Source: Corynebacterium provencense | Lineage (GTDB): Bacteria > Actinomycetota > Actinomycetes > Mycobacteriales > Mycobacteriaceae | Direction of reading: 5' to 3' | NCBI GenBank assembly: GCA_900049755.1 | Contig: LT160593.1 | Coordinates: 296,924 to 360,923, forward strand | DNA length: 64,000 nucleotides | In this document: piece after piece, positions 25,219-34,494 of the stretch | How positions within the stretch are numbered: position 1 is the stretch's first letter | Layout of the letters: each line of letters starts with the position of its first letter | Notes under the pieces: model-generated | What the model saw: only the letters and a program-made list of their open reading frames with translations | Told to the model about the DNA's origin: nothing | Database searches by the model: none | Position numbers and translations under genes: made by a program

Positions 25219-25239
25219 TCTACTTTGTGAAGTAGACTT
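25219..25239 (+). promoter_or_regulatory. Operator palindrome and -10 box of the monooxygenase operon
   Basis: TCTACTT (25219-25225) and AAGTAGA (25230-25236) form a perfect 7-bp dyad with a 4-nt spacer. It overlaps a TAGACT -10 box (25234-25239) that ends 5 nt before the ATG. This layout suggests a repressed, leaderless transcript. No regulator gene is adjacent. Confidence 0.5.
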
Positions 25240-25244
25240 CCGGC

Positions 25245-27755
25245 ATGAGTACACACACGCCGGACCGTCCGGGCACTGCGGACAATCCACTCGACCTGCT
25301 GATCGTCGGAGCCGGCCTGTCCGGGATCGACCTCGCGCACCACGTCTCCGCGAATTTCCCGGACTGGACGTGGGAGATCCACGACACCCACGATGATCTC
25401 GGAGGTACCTGGCACACCTTCCGGTACCCGGGGATACGCTCCGACTCGGACATGGCCACCTTCGGATTCCCGTTCCGACCCTGGCCCCACCGGGGCACCC
25501 TCGGACAGGGTGCGGACATCAGGGAGTACATCAGGGACGTGGCCAGGGACAGCGGGGCACTGGAGAGACTGAGGACAGGATCCTGGATCCGGGACTCCGA
25601 CTGGCGCACCGACCGGAACCTCTACGCGGTCACCTCGGTCACCGGGGACGGGGAACGCACCATCTGGGCCCGACGGGTCCACTACGCCTCCGGCTACTAC
25701 TCCCACGGCGCAGGCCACCGGCCCACCTTCCCCGGTGAAAAGGACTTCGCCGGACAGGTCATCCACCCGCAGGAATGGCCGGAGAACCTGGACTGCCGCG
25801 GCCGTCGGATCGTCGTCATCGGCTCCGGTGCGACCGCCGTGACCCTCCTTCCCGCCCTCGAGAAGGCCGGGGCCCGGGTGACTATGCTGCAGCGCAGTCC
25901 CAGCTACATCGCACCCATGCCCTCGGTGGACATCATCAGCGCGGTGTGGAGACACCTGCTTCCCCCGTCCGCCGCCTACCGCGCGGCACGGCTCAACCAC
26001 GCGGCCAGGGACATGGCCCAGTACACCCTCGCGCAGCGGGCGCCGGGGGCGTTCCGCAGGGTCCTCCGGCTCATGCAGCGCAGGTACCTGTCCGCAGAGG
26101 AGATCGACCGGCACTTCACACCCCGCTACAGTCCCTGGGACCAGAGGGTGTGCAAGGCTCCCGACGGTGACTTCTTCACCGCGCTGAAAGGCAACGCCGA
26201 CGTCGTCACGGACACTGTCGACAGATTCACCTCCGGGGGAATCCTCCTCGGCTCCGGGAAGACACTGCCCGCCGACATCATCGTGACCGCCACCGGTCTG
26301 GAACTCGAGGCGTTCGGGGGAGGGACGCTGAGCATCGACGGTGAACCTCTCGACCTCAGGGAACGGGTGTTCTACCGGGGGATCATGCTGGCGGGACTGC
26401 CCAACTTCAGCTTCACCGTGGGATACATCAACGCGTCCTGGACCCTGCGCTCCGACATGGTCTCCCGCTACATGGTCAGACTGTGGGGTACAGGCGAACG
26501 GTACTACTGTCCGGTACTTCCCCCGGGACGCCACGACCGGCCGATGCTCGAGTTCGACGCGGGCTACATCCGCCGCGGAATCCACCGTTTCCCCACCCAG
26601 GGCGACCACTCACCGTGGCACTACACCCAGAACTACCTCACCGAGCTGCCCGAGCTGGCATTCGGCGACCAGCGCAGGGACATGGCTTTCGGCGACAGGG
26701 CCCTGCAGTGTGCCGGGGCATGCTCCCCGGGGCCGGTGGTCAGGTCAGTCGGGTCGGCCGCACCTTTCAGGCCGACGGACCTGGGCGACCTCCCACCCAC
26801 CGAGACAGTCACCGTCGCCGGTCGGACCGTCAGGATCCGACGCACCGGCACCGGGGGAGACTTCCGCACCGCCGGCACCACCGTGGTGATGATCCACGGG
26901 ATCGGACGTTCCCTCGAGGACTGGGACGACCTGGTCGCCCTGGCAGGAAGAACCGGCTCCACCGGCTCCACCGGCTCCACCGGCGGTGACCTCGCCTGCA
27001 TCGCCGTCGACGTGCCGGGCTTCGGGCTCAGTGAACCGCCCCGGGACGTCACTCTCGCCGACACCGCCGGACTCATCTGGGCGGCCCTGGACGCCGTCGA
27101 CGGGCAGGACGCCACAGACAGTCCCGCCCCCGTCTCCCTTCTGGGGAACTCGCTCGGTGGCGCACTGGCGATGGAGATGACTGCTCAACGTCCCCACCTG
27201 GTCTCCAGCGTGGCACTGGTGGACCCGGCAGGCTTCGGCTCCGGGACGACCCCGCTGCTCAGGCTCCTCGCCGTACCGGTACTCGGCCTGATCAACGCGG
27301 CCGCCACCCGCCTGCCGGTCGTGTACCGCCCGGTGGAGCATCTCATCCTCCGCCGGCGGGGAGCGGTCACCGCCCACCGGCTCAGGGTCGCGGGCAGGGT
27401 CGCGGCGAATCCGGGCCGCGCCCGCACCTACCACAGGATGGTGAGGCACCTCGGTAGCCCGGCGGGTATCCGACCCGGATGGCGCAGAGACCTGCTCGAC
27501 CGTTTCACCCGGGCGGTCGGGGACCGGATCCCCGTCATGCTCGCATGGGGCGCCGACGACCTGATCCTGCCCTACGGTGACTTCCGCCGGGCCCTCGAAA
27601 AGATACAGGTTGCGGACGCCGTGGTCTTCGACAACTGCGGTCACATGCCGCAGCTCGAGTATCCGGAGGAGTTCGCCGACGAGTACCGCAGATTCCTCGC
27701 CGGGGTCGGCGCGGGGCAGATCCGCCGCAGTGACATGGCGGGGGCGGCACTGTGA
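25245..27755 (+). CDS. Baeyer-Villiger-type flavin monooxygenase fused to alpha/beta-hydrolase
   Basis: The 836-residue protein joins two enzymes. Residues about 1-500: FAD-binding GxGxxG (VGAGLSG, 21-27), the Baeyer-Villiger fingerprint FxGxxxHxxxWP (FAGQVIHPQEWP, 168-179), an NADPH-binding GSGATA loop (193-198) and a VTATGLE motif. Residues about 530-836: an alpha/beta-hydrolase with oxyanion segment MIHGIG, nucleophile elbow GNSLGG (Ser636), acid in WGADD (Asp771/772) and His800 in CGHMPQ. The linker region holds a (GST)3 run. A ketone would be oxidised to an ester and the ester then hydrolysed by the same chain. The SDR gene downstream overlaps by 4 nt. Substrate unknown. Confidence 0.85.
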   Translation: MSTHTPDRPGTADNPLDLLIVGAGLSGIDLAHHVSANFPDWTWEIHDTHDDLGGTWHTFRYPGIRSDSDMATFGFPFRPWPHRGTLGQGADIREYIRDVARDSGALERLRTGSWIRDSDWRTDRNLYAVTSVTGDGERTIWARRVHYASGYYSHGAGHRPTFPGEKDFAGQVIHPQEWPENLDCRGRRIVVIGSGATAVTLLPALEKAGARVTMLQRSPSYIAPMPSVDIISAVWRHLLPPSAAYRAARLNHAARDMAQYTLAQRAPGAFRRVLRLMQRRYLSAEEIDRHFTPRYSPWDQRVCKAPDGDFFTALKGNADVVTDTVDRFTSGGILLGSGKTLPADIIVTATGLELEAFGGGTLSIDGEPLDLRERVFYRGIMLAGLPNFSFTVGYINASWTLRSDMVSRYMVRLWGTGERYYCPVLPPGRHDRPMLEFDAGYIRRGIHRFPTQGDHSPWHYTQNYLTELPELAFGDQRRDMAFGDRALQCAGACSPGPVVRSVGSAAPFRPTDLGDLPPTETVTVAGRTVRIRRTGTGGDFRTAGTTVVMIHGIGRSLEDWDDLVALAGRTGSTGSTGSTGGDLACIAVDVPGFGLSEPPRDVTLADTAGLIWAALDAVDGQDATDSPAPVSLLGNSLGGALAMEMTAQRPHLVSSVALVDPAGFGSGTTPLLRLLAVPVLGLINAAATRLPVVYRPVEHLILRRRGAVTAHRLRVAGRVAANPGRARTYHRMVRHLGSPAGIRPGWRRDLLDRFTRAVGDRIPVMLAWGADDLILPYGDFRRALEKIQVADAVVFDNCGHMPQLEYPEEFADEYRRFLAGVGAGQIRRSDMAGAAL

Positions 27756-28582
27756 GGGCGCCTCGGGTGTTCCACAGGGGCGCCGGACGGTCCACCGGCC
27801 GTCCACGCCGTGTGCTGGTCACCGGTGCGGCCTCGGGTCTGGGCCTGGAGTTCGCCCGGGTGTACCTGGGTCGCGGGGACCGGGTGACGTTGACCGACAT
27901 CCACGAGACTCCTCCGTCACCGGTGACCGCACTGTCCGGGGACTGGAGCTACCGGAAACTCGACGTGACCGATGAAGCTGACTGGGCCGCCGCCGCGCAG
28001 GAGGTCGGCTCCCTCGACGTGCTGGTGAGCAATGCCGGTATCGGTGTCGGCGGAAGGATCACCGGGACGTCCCTGGCGACCTGGCGACGTGCCCTGGACA
28101 TCAACCTGCTGGGTTCGGTGCGGGGGGTCCGTGCGATGCTGCCGAGGATGGGCGGGGGAGGGCAGATCGTGCTGACCGCCTCCCTGGCGGGGCTGGTCCA
28201 CGCGCCGTCGATGGCGGCCTACAACGCCACCAAGGCCGCGACCGTGGCACTGGGTGAGACCCTTGACGGGGAACTGAGGTGCCGGGGGATCAGCGTCACG
28301 ACCGTCTGCCCCCAGTTCTTCCGCTCGGGTCTGGCCGGTTCACTCACCGGTGACGACGCCTCGGCCGACCGGGTGGCCCGTTCCCTGCTGAAGTACACCT
28401 GGCTGGACGCGGCCACGGTCGCTCGCCGGGGGGTGCGGGGTGCGGACGCGCGCCGGGTGACTGTGACCCCGGACGCCTTCGCCACACTGTCGTGGTACTC
28501 GAAGCGCTTCACCCGTGTCCCGTACCTGCTGGTGATGCGGTTGATCGGCAGGTGGGTGGACCGTCGCCTGGGGCCGAGCTGA
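27752..28582 (+). CDS. Short-chain dehydrogenase/reductase
   Basis: NAD(P)-dependent oxidoreductase with the classical SDR pattern: TGAASGLG cofactor loop (24-31), the NAG motif in VSNAGIG, catalytic Ser in LTASLAG and YNATK (Tyr157, Lys161). Length 276 includes a C-terminal extension (RFTRVPYLLVMRLIGRWVDRR) that looks membrane-associated, as in other mycobacterial and corynebacterial SDRs of this type. The GTG start overlaps the stop of the monooxygenase-hydrolase gene (GTGA), so both are translated together. A likely role is oxidising a secondary alcohol to the ketone used by its partner, or handling the alcohol released by the hydrolase; this is inference. Confidence 0.85.
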   Translation: MRAPRVFHRGAGRSTGRPRRVLVTGAASGLGLEFARVYLGRGDRVTLTDIHETPPSPVTALSGDWSYRKLDVTDEADWAAAAQEVGSLDVLVSNAGIGVGGRITGTSLATWRRALDINLLGSVRGVRAMLPRMGGGGQIVLTASLAGLVHAPSMAAYNATKAATVALGETLDGELRCRGISVTTVCPQFFRSGLAGSLTGDDASADRVARSLLKYTWLDAATVARRGVRGADARRVTVTPDAFATLSWYSKRFTRVPYLLVMRLIGRWVDRRLGPS

Positions 28583-28618
28583 CGGCGTCCTTCCTCCCGG
28601 GGGCGGGCCTTCCCGGGA

Positions 28619-30391
28619 TCAGTCCCCGTCCTGCATCCCGTTGTCGACGTCGGGCAGCAGTCTCGGGACGATCTTGCCGACGGCGTTGCGGGGCAGCACG
28701 TCCATGAACACGAAGTAGCGGGGCACGTTGTGGCGTGCCAGTTTCGCTTTCACGGCGAGTTTCGCCTTCTCCGCGAAACCTTCCTCCTGTTCCCCGTCGT
28801 TGAGCACGACGTAGCAGGCCAGTGCCTGCCCGAAGTCGGGGTCGGGGACGCCGTGGACCGCGACCTCGTAGACCTCCGGCATGTCGGCGATGACGTCCTC
28901 CGCCTCCTGCGGGTACACGTTCTCACCACCGGAGACGATCATGTCGTCGCTGCGTCCGGCGAGGTAGAACAGGCCGTCCCGGAAGTAGCCGAGGTCGCCG
29001 GTGGCGACGAGGCCGTGGAGGTTCTCCTTGTCGACACCGGGGCGGGTGTAGCCGTCGAAGAGCAGGTCGTTGCCGACGAAGACCCGGCCGATCTCACCTT
29101 CGGGAAGATCGTTGCCCTCGTCGTCGACGACTTTCAGGACCGTGGCCATCGGGGCCTTGCCGGCGGTTGTCGGATGGGCCTCGAGTTCCTCGGGGGTGGC
29201 GATGGACGCCCAGGAGACCTCGGTGGACCCGTAGAGGTTGTACAGGACCTTGCCGAACTTCTCGTGGGTGTCGCGGATGACACGGGCGGGCAGGGCTTCA
29301 CCGCAGGCGACGATGTTGCGGACGCCGGGGCTGAAATTCTCGGGTACCGCCTCCAGCAGGCGGCGCAGCTGGGTGGGGACGATGGCTATGGTGTCCGGCC
29401 GGTTCGCCTCGATGAGTTTCACGGCGTCACGGGGGCTGAACCTGCGCTGGAGGATGAAGGTCGCCCGTAGGGCGAGGCCCAGCTGGATCTGGCAGAAACC
29501 CCAGAGGTGGAACATGGGTGCGGGGACGTAGTAGCCGCGGTGGTGTTTCAGCGGGATCCTCGACATGACCGAGGACGCCGGGAGGTAGGTCTTCGGTTCC
29601 GGGCGCCGGGCGCCTTTCGGTGTACCGGTGGTGCCGGAGGTCAGGATGATGGTGCGTCCTCTCCTCGGGTGGGCCGGGATCTTCTCGGTCCCGGGGGAGG
29701 TGCGCAGCACCTCGGTGAGGGTGGGCCACTGGGGGTTGCGTTCGGCGTGGTCGTCGGACTGCTGTGCTTCGGCGACGTTGCTCGCGTACTCGATGACGTC
29801 GTAGCCGAGGGACGCCCGGTGTCTCTTCTCCTCGTCGGTCAGGGGCGCGGCTGCGGAGTCCTGGTTCTCCTCCCAGCTGATGACGACGGGGCAGTCGTCG
29901 AAGCCCCGGGGCAGCAGGGGGATGAACTCCTCGTCGATGAAGAGCAGGTCGATCTTCTGCTCCTTCATCACAGCACGGGTCTGTGCGGCGGAGGCGCCGG
30001 TGTTGAACAGGACGATGTCGGTGCCGAGCCGGCCGTGGGCGCACAGGGTCATGAGGAATCCGCGGTGGTTCCGGCTGAGCATGCCGATCTTGTCGCGCTC
30101 GCGGACTCCGGTGCGGTACAGCGCCTGAGCGAGTCTGTTGGTCTGGTCGTGGAGTTCGCTGTAGGTGATGGAGCCGGCGTCGTCGATCACGGCCGTGTGG
30201 TAGGGGTCCTGTGCCGCGCCGAGGGCGAGTAGTCCTGCGGGGGTGAAGGACCACTGGTAGATGGCCTTGAGTGCCTTGCCCATCGCCAGTGGTCCCATGA
30301 GGCCGAGCACTCCGGACCGGAAAAGTGGCAGGGTGCCTTCCGCGAGTTTGGGGAGCTCCTTCAGGGAGACGGCGGGGTCGGATCCGTTCAT
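28619..30391 (-). CDS. Acyl-CoA synthetase (AMP-forming, FadD-like)
   Basis: Activates a carboxylic acid to its CoA thioester via an acyl-adenylate. Adenylation-superfamily motifs in order: the P-loop-like ILTSGTTGTPKGARRPEP, FHLWGFCQIQ, LYNLYGSTEVSWASIATPEE, GEIGRVFVGNDLLFDGY, TGDLGYFRDGLFYLAGRSDD and the hinge/C-terminal Lys region ending LPRNAVGKIVPRLL. The ATG at 30391 gives a 590-residue product; the frame is open to 30460. It faces the SDR gene convergently. With the monooxygenase, SDR and dehydrogenase genes around it, it probably feeds released acids into beta-oxidation. Confidence 0.9.
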   Translation of the reverse strand: MNGSDPAVSLKELPKLAEGTLPLFRSGVLGLMGPLAMGKALKAIYQWSFTPAGLLALGAAQDPYHTAVIDDAGSITYSELHDQTNRLAQALYRTGVRERDKIGMLSRNHRGFLMTLCAHGRLGTDIVLFNTGASAAQTRAVMKEQKIDLLFIDEEFIPLLPRGFDDCPVVISWEENQDSAAAPLTDEEKRHRASLGYDVIEYASNVAEAQQSDDHAERNPQWPTLTEVLRTSPGTEKIPAHPRRGRTIILTSGTTGTPKGARRPEPKTYLPASSVMSRIPLKHHRGYYVPAPMFHLWGFCQIQLGLALRATFILQRRFSPRDAVKLIEANRPDTIAIVPTQLRRLLEAVPENFSPGVRNIVACGEALPARVIRDTHEKFGKVLYNLYGSTEVSWASIATPEELEAHPTTAGKAPMATVLKVVDDEGNDLPEGEIGRVFVGNDLLFDGYTRPGVDKENLHGLVATGDLGYFRDGLFYLAGRSDDMIVSGGENVYPQEAEDVIADMPEVYEVAVHGVPDPDFGQALACYVVLNDGEQEEGFAEKAKLAVKAKLARHNVPRYFVFMDVLPRNAVGKIVPRLLPDVDNGMQDGD

Positions 30392-30451
30392 GGTTCCTAC
30401 TCTCGTGATCGGGGGCTGACGGAAGTGACGTACGGGCGTCTGAGCGCCCTT

Positions 30452-30469
30452 CTGTAACACAGATTACAG
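30452..30469 (-). promoter_or_regulatory. CTGTAA-N6-TTACAG palindrome before the acyl-CoA synthetase gene
   Basis: A perfect 6-bp dyad with 6-nt spacer lies 61 bp before the ATG, next to an AT-rich run (30470-30500) where the promoter must be. The form is that of a TetR-family operator. The rest of the 353-bp gap (30392-30744) holds the clpC upstream region. Confidence 0.5.
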
Positions 30470-30550
30470 ATAAAAATGGAAAGTTTTGCCCAATCACCGT
30501 TTTTGGCGCAGACGGCCTCCGACCGCCCGGGGTTCCGGCTTCCCGGGACC

Positions 30551-30568
30551 TGTTCGCTGACGGCGAAC
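30551..30568 (+). promoter_or_regulatory. ClgR-binding site upstream of clpC
   Basis: The 18 bases TGTTCGCTGACGGCGAAC fit every position of the ClgR consensus reported for C. glutamicum (WNNWCGCYNANRGCGWWS), and the match sits inside a CTGTTCGC/GCGAACAG dyad. ClgR activates clp protease genes in actinobacteria, so the location 177 bp before clpC fits. Confidence 0.75.
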
Positions 30569-30663
30569 AGGTCGCCGTGGCGTCCCGGATATGCGTCCTG
30601 ACCTGTGACGACGGGTCCTGTCGGCAGGGACGGGGCGCCGGGAACACTCCCGTGCTCCGCCGT

Positions 30664-30683
30664 GTTGACACTGCTGAGTCAAC
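30664..30683 (+). promoter_or_regulatory. GTTGAC-N8-GTCAAC dyad before clpC
   Basis: A perfect 6-bp inverted repeat containing a TTGACA box, 62 bp before the clpC ATG; a TAAGGT box at 30702-30707 may be the -10. Its regulator is unknown. Confidence 0.4.
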
Positions 30684-30744
30684 GAAGGGTCCGGAAGTCA
30701 CTAAGGTGGTGCCCATATCCGACCCCGCGAGTAAGGGAGAGCTC

Positions 30745-33372
30745 ATGTTCGAGAGGTTCACGGACCGGGCACGGCGTGTCGTCGTGCTGGCGCAGGAGGA
30801 AGCCCGCGCGCTCAACCACAACTACATCGGTACGGAGCACATCCTGCTCGGGCTGATCCATGAGGGGGAGGGAGTCGCCGCCAAGGCCCTCGAATCCATG
30901 GGGATCTCCCTCGAGGCGGTGCGCACCGAGGTCGAGGACATCATCGGCACCGGTGGTCATCCGCCGAGCGGGTACATCCCCTTCACACCGCGTGCGAAGA
31001 AGGTGCTCGAACTCGCACTGCGCGAGGCACTGCAGCTCGGCCACAAGTACATCGGCACCGAGCACATCCTGCTCGGCCTGATCCGTGAGGGTGAGGGTGT
31101 GGCCGCCCAGGTGCTGGTCAAGCTCGGCGCGGACCTGTCCCGCGTGCGTCAGCAGGTCATCCAGCTGCTGTCCGGGTACGAGGGCGGCGAGCCGGAGAGC
31201 GAGCACGCCTCGGACGAGCCGGCCACCGCCGGTGTCGGCGAAGGTGCCCCCTCCACCCCGTCAGGCAAGCCGGGCCAGAAGTCCAACTCTCTGGTCCTCG
31301 ACCAGTTCGGCCGGAACCTGACCCAGGCGGCCAAGGACGGCAAACTGGACCCCGTCGTCGGCCGTGAGAAGGAGATCGAGCGCATCATGCAGGTGCTCTC
31401 GCGGCGGACGAAGAACAACCCGGTCCTCATCGGTGAGCCCGGTGTGGGCAAGACCGCGGTGGTCGAGGGCCTGGCCCTGGACATCGTCAACGGCAAGGTC
31501 CCGGAGACACTGAAGGACAAGCAGCTGTACTCCCTCGACCTGGGTTCCCTGGTCGCCGGTTCCCGCTACCGGGGTGACTTCGAGGAGAGGCTGAAGAAGG
31601 TCCTCAAGGAGATCAACCAGCGCGGTGACATCATCCTGTTCATCGACGAGATCCACACCCTCGTCGGGGCAGGTGCCGCCGAAGGTGCGATCGACGCCGC
31701 CAGCATCCTCAAGCCGAAGCTGGCGCGCGGTGAACTGCAGACCATCGGCGCGACCACCCTGGACGAGTACCGCAAGCACATCGAGAAGGACGCCGCCCTC
31801 GAGCGGCGCTTCCAGCCCGTGCAGGTCCCGGAGCCGAGTGTCGAGATGACGGTCGAGATCCTCAAGGGTCTGCGGGACCGCTACGAGGCGCACCACCGCG
31901 TCTCCATCACCGACGACGCCCTGGTCGCCGCGGCACGCCTGTCGGACCGTTACATCAACGACCGGTTCCTGCCGGACAAGGCCGTCGACCTCATCGATGA
32001 GGCCGGTGCCCGCATGCGTATCAAGCGCATGACCGCGCCTAAGGCCATCCAGGACATCGACGACCGGATCGCAGAGGTCCGTCGGGCCAAGGAAGCCGCG
32101 ATCGACGACCAGGACTTCGAGAAGGCCGCCTCCCTGCGCGACGACGAGCGCAAGCTCACCGAGGAGCGTGCGGAGAAGGAGAAGCAGTGGAGGGCCGGCG
32201 AGCTCGACGATGTCGCCGAGATCGGTGAGCAGGAGATCGCCGAGGTCCTCGGTTCCTGGACCGGTATCCCTGTCGTCCAGCTGACCGAGGAGGAGACCTC
32301 CCGTCTGCTGCACATGGAGGATGAGCTGCACAAGCGGATCATCGGCCAGGAGGACGCCGTCAAGGCGGTCTCCCGGGCGATCCGCCGTACCCGCGCCGGT
32401 CTGAAGGACCCGAAGCGTCCCTCCGGATCGTTCATCTTCGCCGGTCCCTCCGGTGTCGGTAAGACGGAGCTGTCGAAGGCTCTCGCCGAGTTCCTCTTCG
32501 GCGACGAGGATTCGCTGATCTCCATCGACATGGGCGAGTACCACGACAAGTTCACCGCCTCCCGTCTCTTCGGCGCCCCTCCCGGATACGTCGGATACGA
32601 CGAGGGTGGGCAGCTCACGGAGAAGGTCCGCCGCAAGCCGTTCTCGGTGGTCCTGTTCGACGAGATCGAGAAGGCCCACTCGGAGATCTACAACACCCTG
32701 CTGCAGGTCCTCGAGGAAGGCCGCCTCACCGACGGTCAGGGCCGGGTGGTGGACTTCAAGAACACCGTCCTGATCTTCACCTCGAACCTCGGCACCAGGG
32801 ACATCTCCAAGGCCGTGGGCATGGGCTTCTCCTCGAGCGGCGAGACTGACGAGGCGGGCCAGTACGCGCGCATGAAGTCGAAGGTGAACGAGGAGCTGAA
32901 GAAGCACTTCCGCCCCGAGTTCCTCAACCGTATCGACGACATCGTGGTCTTCCACCAGCTGACCCAGAAGCAGATCGTGGAGATGGTCGACCTGCTGCTC
33001 AACCGGCTGCGTAAGGCACTGTCCGACAAGGACATGGCGCTCGAGGTGAGCGACACGGCCAAGGACCTGCTGGCCAAGCGCGGTTTCGACCCGGTGCTGG
33101 GAGCCCGTCCGCTGCGTCGCACCATCCAGCGGGAGATCGAGGACCACCTGTCCGAGGAGATCCTGTTCGGCAACGTGCACTCCGGTGAGATCGTGACCGT
33201 CGACGTGGAGAACTGGGACGGAGGTCCCCGGACCGAGAACGCCAGGTTCGTCTTCGGTTCGAAGCCGAAGCCGGCCCCCGTGGCGCTGCCCGCGGTGGAC
33301 GTGGCTGACGGGGTCACCGAGGTCCCCGGGGTTCCCGAGGTTCCGTCCGTGGACGCCACCGACGCCAAGTAA
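30745..33372 (+). CDS. clpC: ATP-dependent Clp protease ATP-binding subunit ClpC
   Basis: Hsp100 unfoldase that feeds substrates to ClpP. The ATG at 30745 gives the invariant [21 protein letters not shown]; the longer frame upstream is not coding. Domains: two N-terminal Clp repeats (1-150, with [13 protein letters not shown] and [13 protein letters not shown]), an AAA-1 module with GEPGVGKT (230-237), a middle coiled-coil with a UVR-like [14 protein letters not shown], and an AAA-2 module with GPSGVGKT (from about 567), then the D2-small domain with [19 protein letters not shown]. Length 875 with a short acidic tail is within range. Regulation by ClgR is supported by the upstream site. Confidence 0.97.
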   Translation: MFERFTDRARRVVVLAQEEARALNHNYIGTEHILLGLIHEGEGVAAKALESMGISLEAVRTEVEDIIGTGGHPPSGYIPFTPRAKKVLELALREALQLGHKYIGTEHILLGLIREGEGVAAQVLVKLGADLSRVRQQVIQLLSGYEGGEPESEHASDEPATAGVGEGAPSTPSGKPGQKSNSLVLDQFGRNLTQAAKDGKLDPVVGREKEIERIMQVLSRRTKNNPVLIGEPGVGKTAVVEGLALDIVNGKVPETLKDKQLYSLDLGSLVAGSRYRGDFEERLKKVLKEINQRGDIILFIDEIHTLVGAGAAEGAIDAASILKPKLARGELQTIGATTLDEYRKHIEKDAALERRFQPVQVPEPSVEMTVEILKGLRDRYEAHHRVSITDDALVAAARLSDRYINDRFLPDKAVDLIDEAGARMRIKRMTAPKAIQDIDDRIAEVRRAKEAAIDDQDFEKAASLRDDERKLTEERAEKEKQWRAGELDDVAEIGEQEIAEVLGSWTGIPVVQLTEEETSRLLHMEDELHKRIIGQEDAVKAVSRAIRRTRAGLKDPKRPSGSFIFAGPSGVGKTELSKALAEFLFGDEDSLISIDMGEYHDKFTASRLFGAPPGYVGYDEGGQLTEKVRRKPFSVVLFDEIEKAHSEIYNTLLQVLEEGRLTDGQGRVVDFKNTVLIFTSNLGTRDISKAVGMGFSSSGETDEAGQYARMKSKVNEELKKHFRPEFLNRIDDIVVFHQLTQKQIVEMVDLLLNRLRKALSDKDMALEVSDTAKDLLAKRGFDPVLGARPLRRTIQREIEDHLSEEILFGNVHSGEIVTVDVENWDGGPRTENARFVFGSKPKPAPVALPAVDVADGVTEVPGVPEVPSVDATDAK

Positions 33373-33395
33373 CCGGGATCCGACCTCCCCCGGAG

Positions 33396-33432
33396 TGACG
33401 GGAGCTACCGCGGCAGACGGTAGCTCCCGTCA
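33396..33432. terminator. Bidirectional terminator between clpC and mutY
   Basis: TGACGGGAGCTACCG (33396-33410) and CGGTAGCTCCCGTCA (33418-33432) pair perfectly over 15 bp with a 7-nt loop. The right half codes for the last residues of the convergent mutY (DGSYRLPR), so the hairpin serves both genes. Confidence 0.7.
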
Positions 33433-34412
33433 TTCGTCTTCTCGACCAGTCCGTCGGTCACCAGGGAGGCCAGGGCACGTGCCCTCTGCACGGGATCAGG
33501 TCCGGCGTCGGGAAAGTCGACGGCACTGCCACGGTCACGCAGCACCGCCATGATTCTTCCCCGGACCTGTCGGTCGGTGCCCTCGAACTTCTGTACTCTC
33601 CGCCTGGCCGCGGCCCGGTCCGCGTCAGACGGTTCCGGGCGCCCCAGCGCGATCCACCGGCAGCGGGAGGAGACGGGACAAACCGTGCATTTCGGGGAGC
33701 GTGCGGTGCACACCACGGCCCCGAGTTCCATCAGAGAGGCACACATCCCCAGTGCCTCGGTACGGCGGGAGCGGTCCTGCACCGGGTTACGGTAGCCCCG
33801 CCGGAGAAGGTCGGGGTCGTCGTCGACCCAGGGCATGAGGTCGGCGACGTCACCGAGGTCCCCGCTACGGGCCGGGCCCTGCAGGAACTCTCCGCGGACG
33901 AGACGCCGGTGGACCCTGCGCACGTTCGTGTCCACCACCGGTACCGCTGTACCGAAGGCGAATGCGGCCACGGCACGGGCGGTGTAACCGCCGATGCCGG
34001 GGAGCGCCAGAAGGTCGGCGATGTCCGTGGGCACTCTGCCGTCGTGACGGTCCACTATCGCCGCAGCGCACTCCCGGAGCCTCAGTGCCCGTCTCGGATA
34101 GCCGAGGTTGGCCCATTCCCTGAGAACCTCGTCGGTGGGGGCCACAGCGAGGTCGGCCGGTGCCGGCCACTTCTCCAGCCACCGTCTCCACAGTGGTTCC
34201 ACCCGTGACACCGGTGTCTGCTGCGACATGACCTCACTGAGCAGTACCGCCCACGCCGAGGTGCCCTCCTCCCTCCACGGCAGGGGACGGGCAGTGGCGC
34301 GGTACCAGGAGTTGAGGAGTTCACCCAGGGTGGCGTCAGAACCGGCGGAGACGGCGGGGGCAGGGGACGCGGCGGAGGCGGTGGACTGGACAGGGTACTG
34401 GACGGCGGTCAT
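33405..34412 (-). CDS. mutY: A/G-specific adenine glycosylase
   Basis: Removes adenine mispaired with 8-oxoguanine. The ATG at 34412 (MTAVQYPVQS) is chosen; the frame is open upstream to 34592. Seen motifs: LLSEVMSQQTPVSRV, the helix-hairpin-helix LPGIGGYTARAVAAFAFG, catalytic Asp in VVDTNVRRVHRR, and the iron-sulfur ligands CTARSPKCTVCPVSSRC (C-x6-C-x2-C-x5-C). The C-terminal 8-oxoG recognition domain common in longer MutY proteins is reduced, as in other actinobacteria. It is divergent from the carbonic anhydrase gene, as in M. tuberculosis. Confidence 0.95.
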   Translation of the reverse strand: MTAVQYPVQSTASAASPAPAVSAGSDATLGELLNSWYRATARPLPWREEGTSAWAVLLSEVMSQQTPVSRVEPLWRRWLEKWPAPADLAVAPTDEVLREWANLGYPRRALRLRECAAAIVDRHDGRVPTDIADLLALPGIGGYTARAVAAFAFGTAVPVVDTNVRRVHRRLVRGEFLQGPARSGDLGDVADLMPWVDDDPDLLRRGYRNPVQDRSRRTEALGMCASLMELGAVVCTARSPKCTVCPVSSRCRWIALGRPEPSDADRAAARRRVQKFEGTDRQVRGRIMAVLRDRGSAVDFPDAGPDPVQRARALASLVTDGLVEKTNDGSYRLPR

Positions 34413-34494
34413 GATTCCTCCACTGTGCCGTACCGGGGCGCGGCGCACCAGCCGGAGGTCCGACCGCCTCCTGTGCGGTGGCACAATGGTCACC

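Noticed and set aside
30392..30744. A gene or RNA in the 353-bp gap before clpC
   Set aside because: Only regulatory elements are visible (two dyads, the ClgR site, a -10 candidate); no ORF with a start site and no stable conserved RNA fold could be supported.
31261..33180. A 639-codon open frame antisense to clpC
   Set aside because: Same cause; the encoded chain is composition-biased and clpC is certain.
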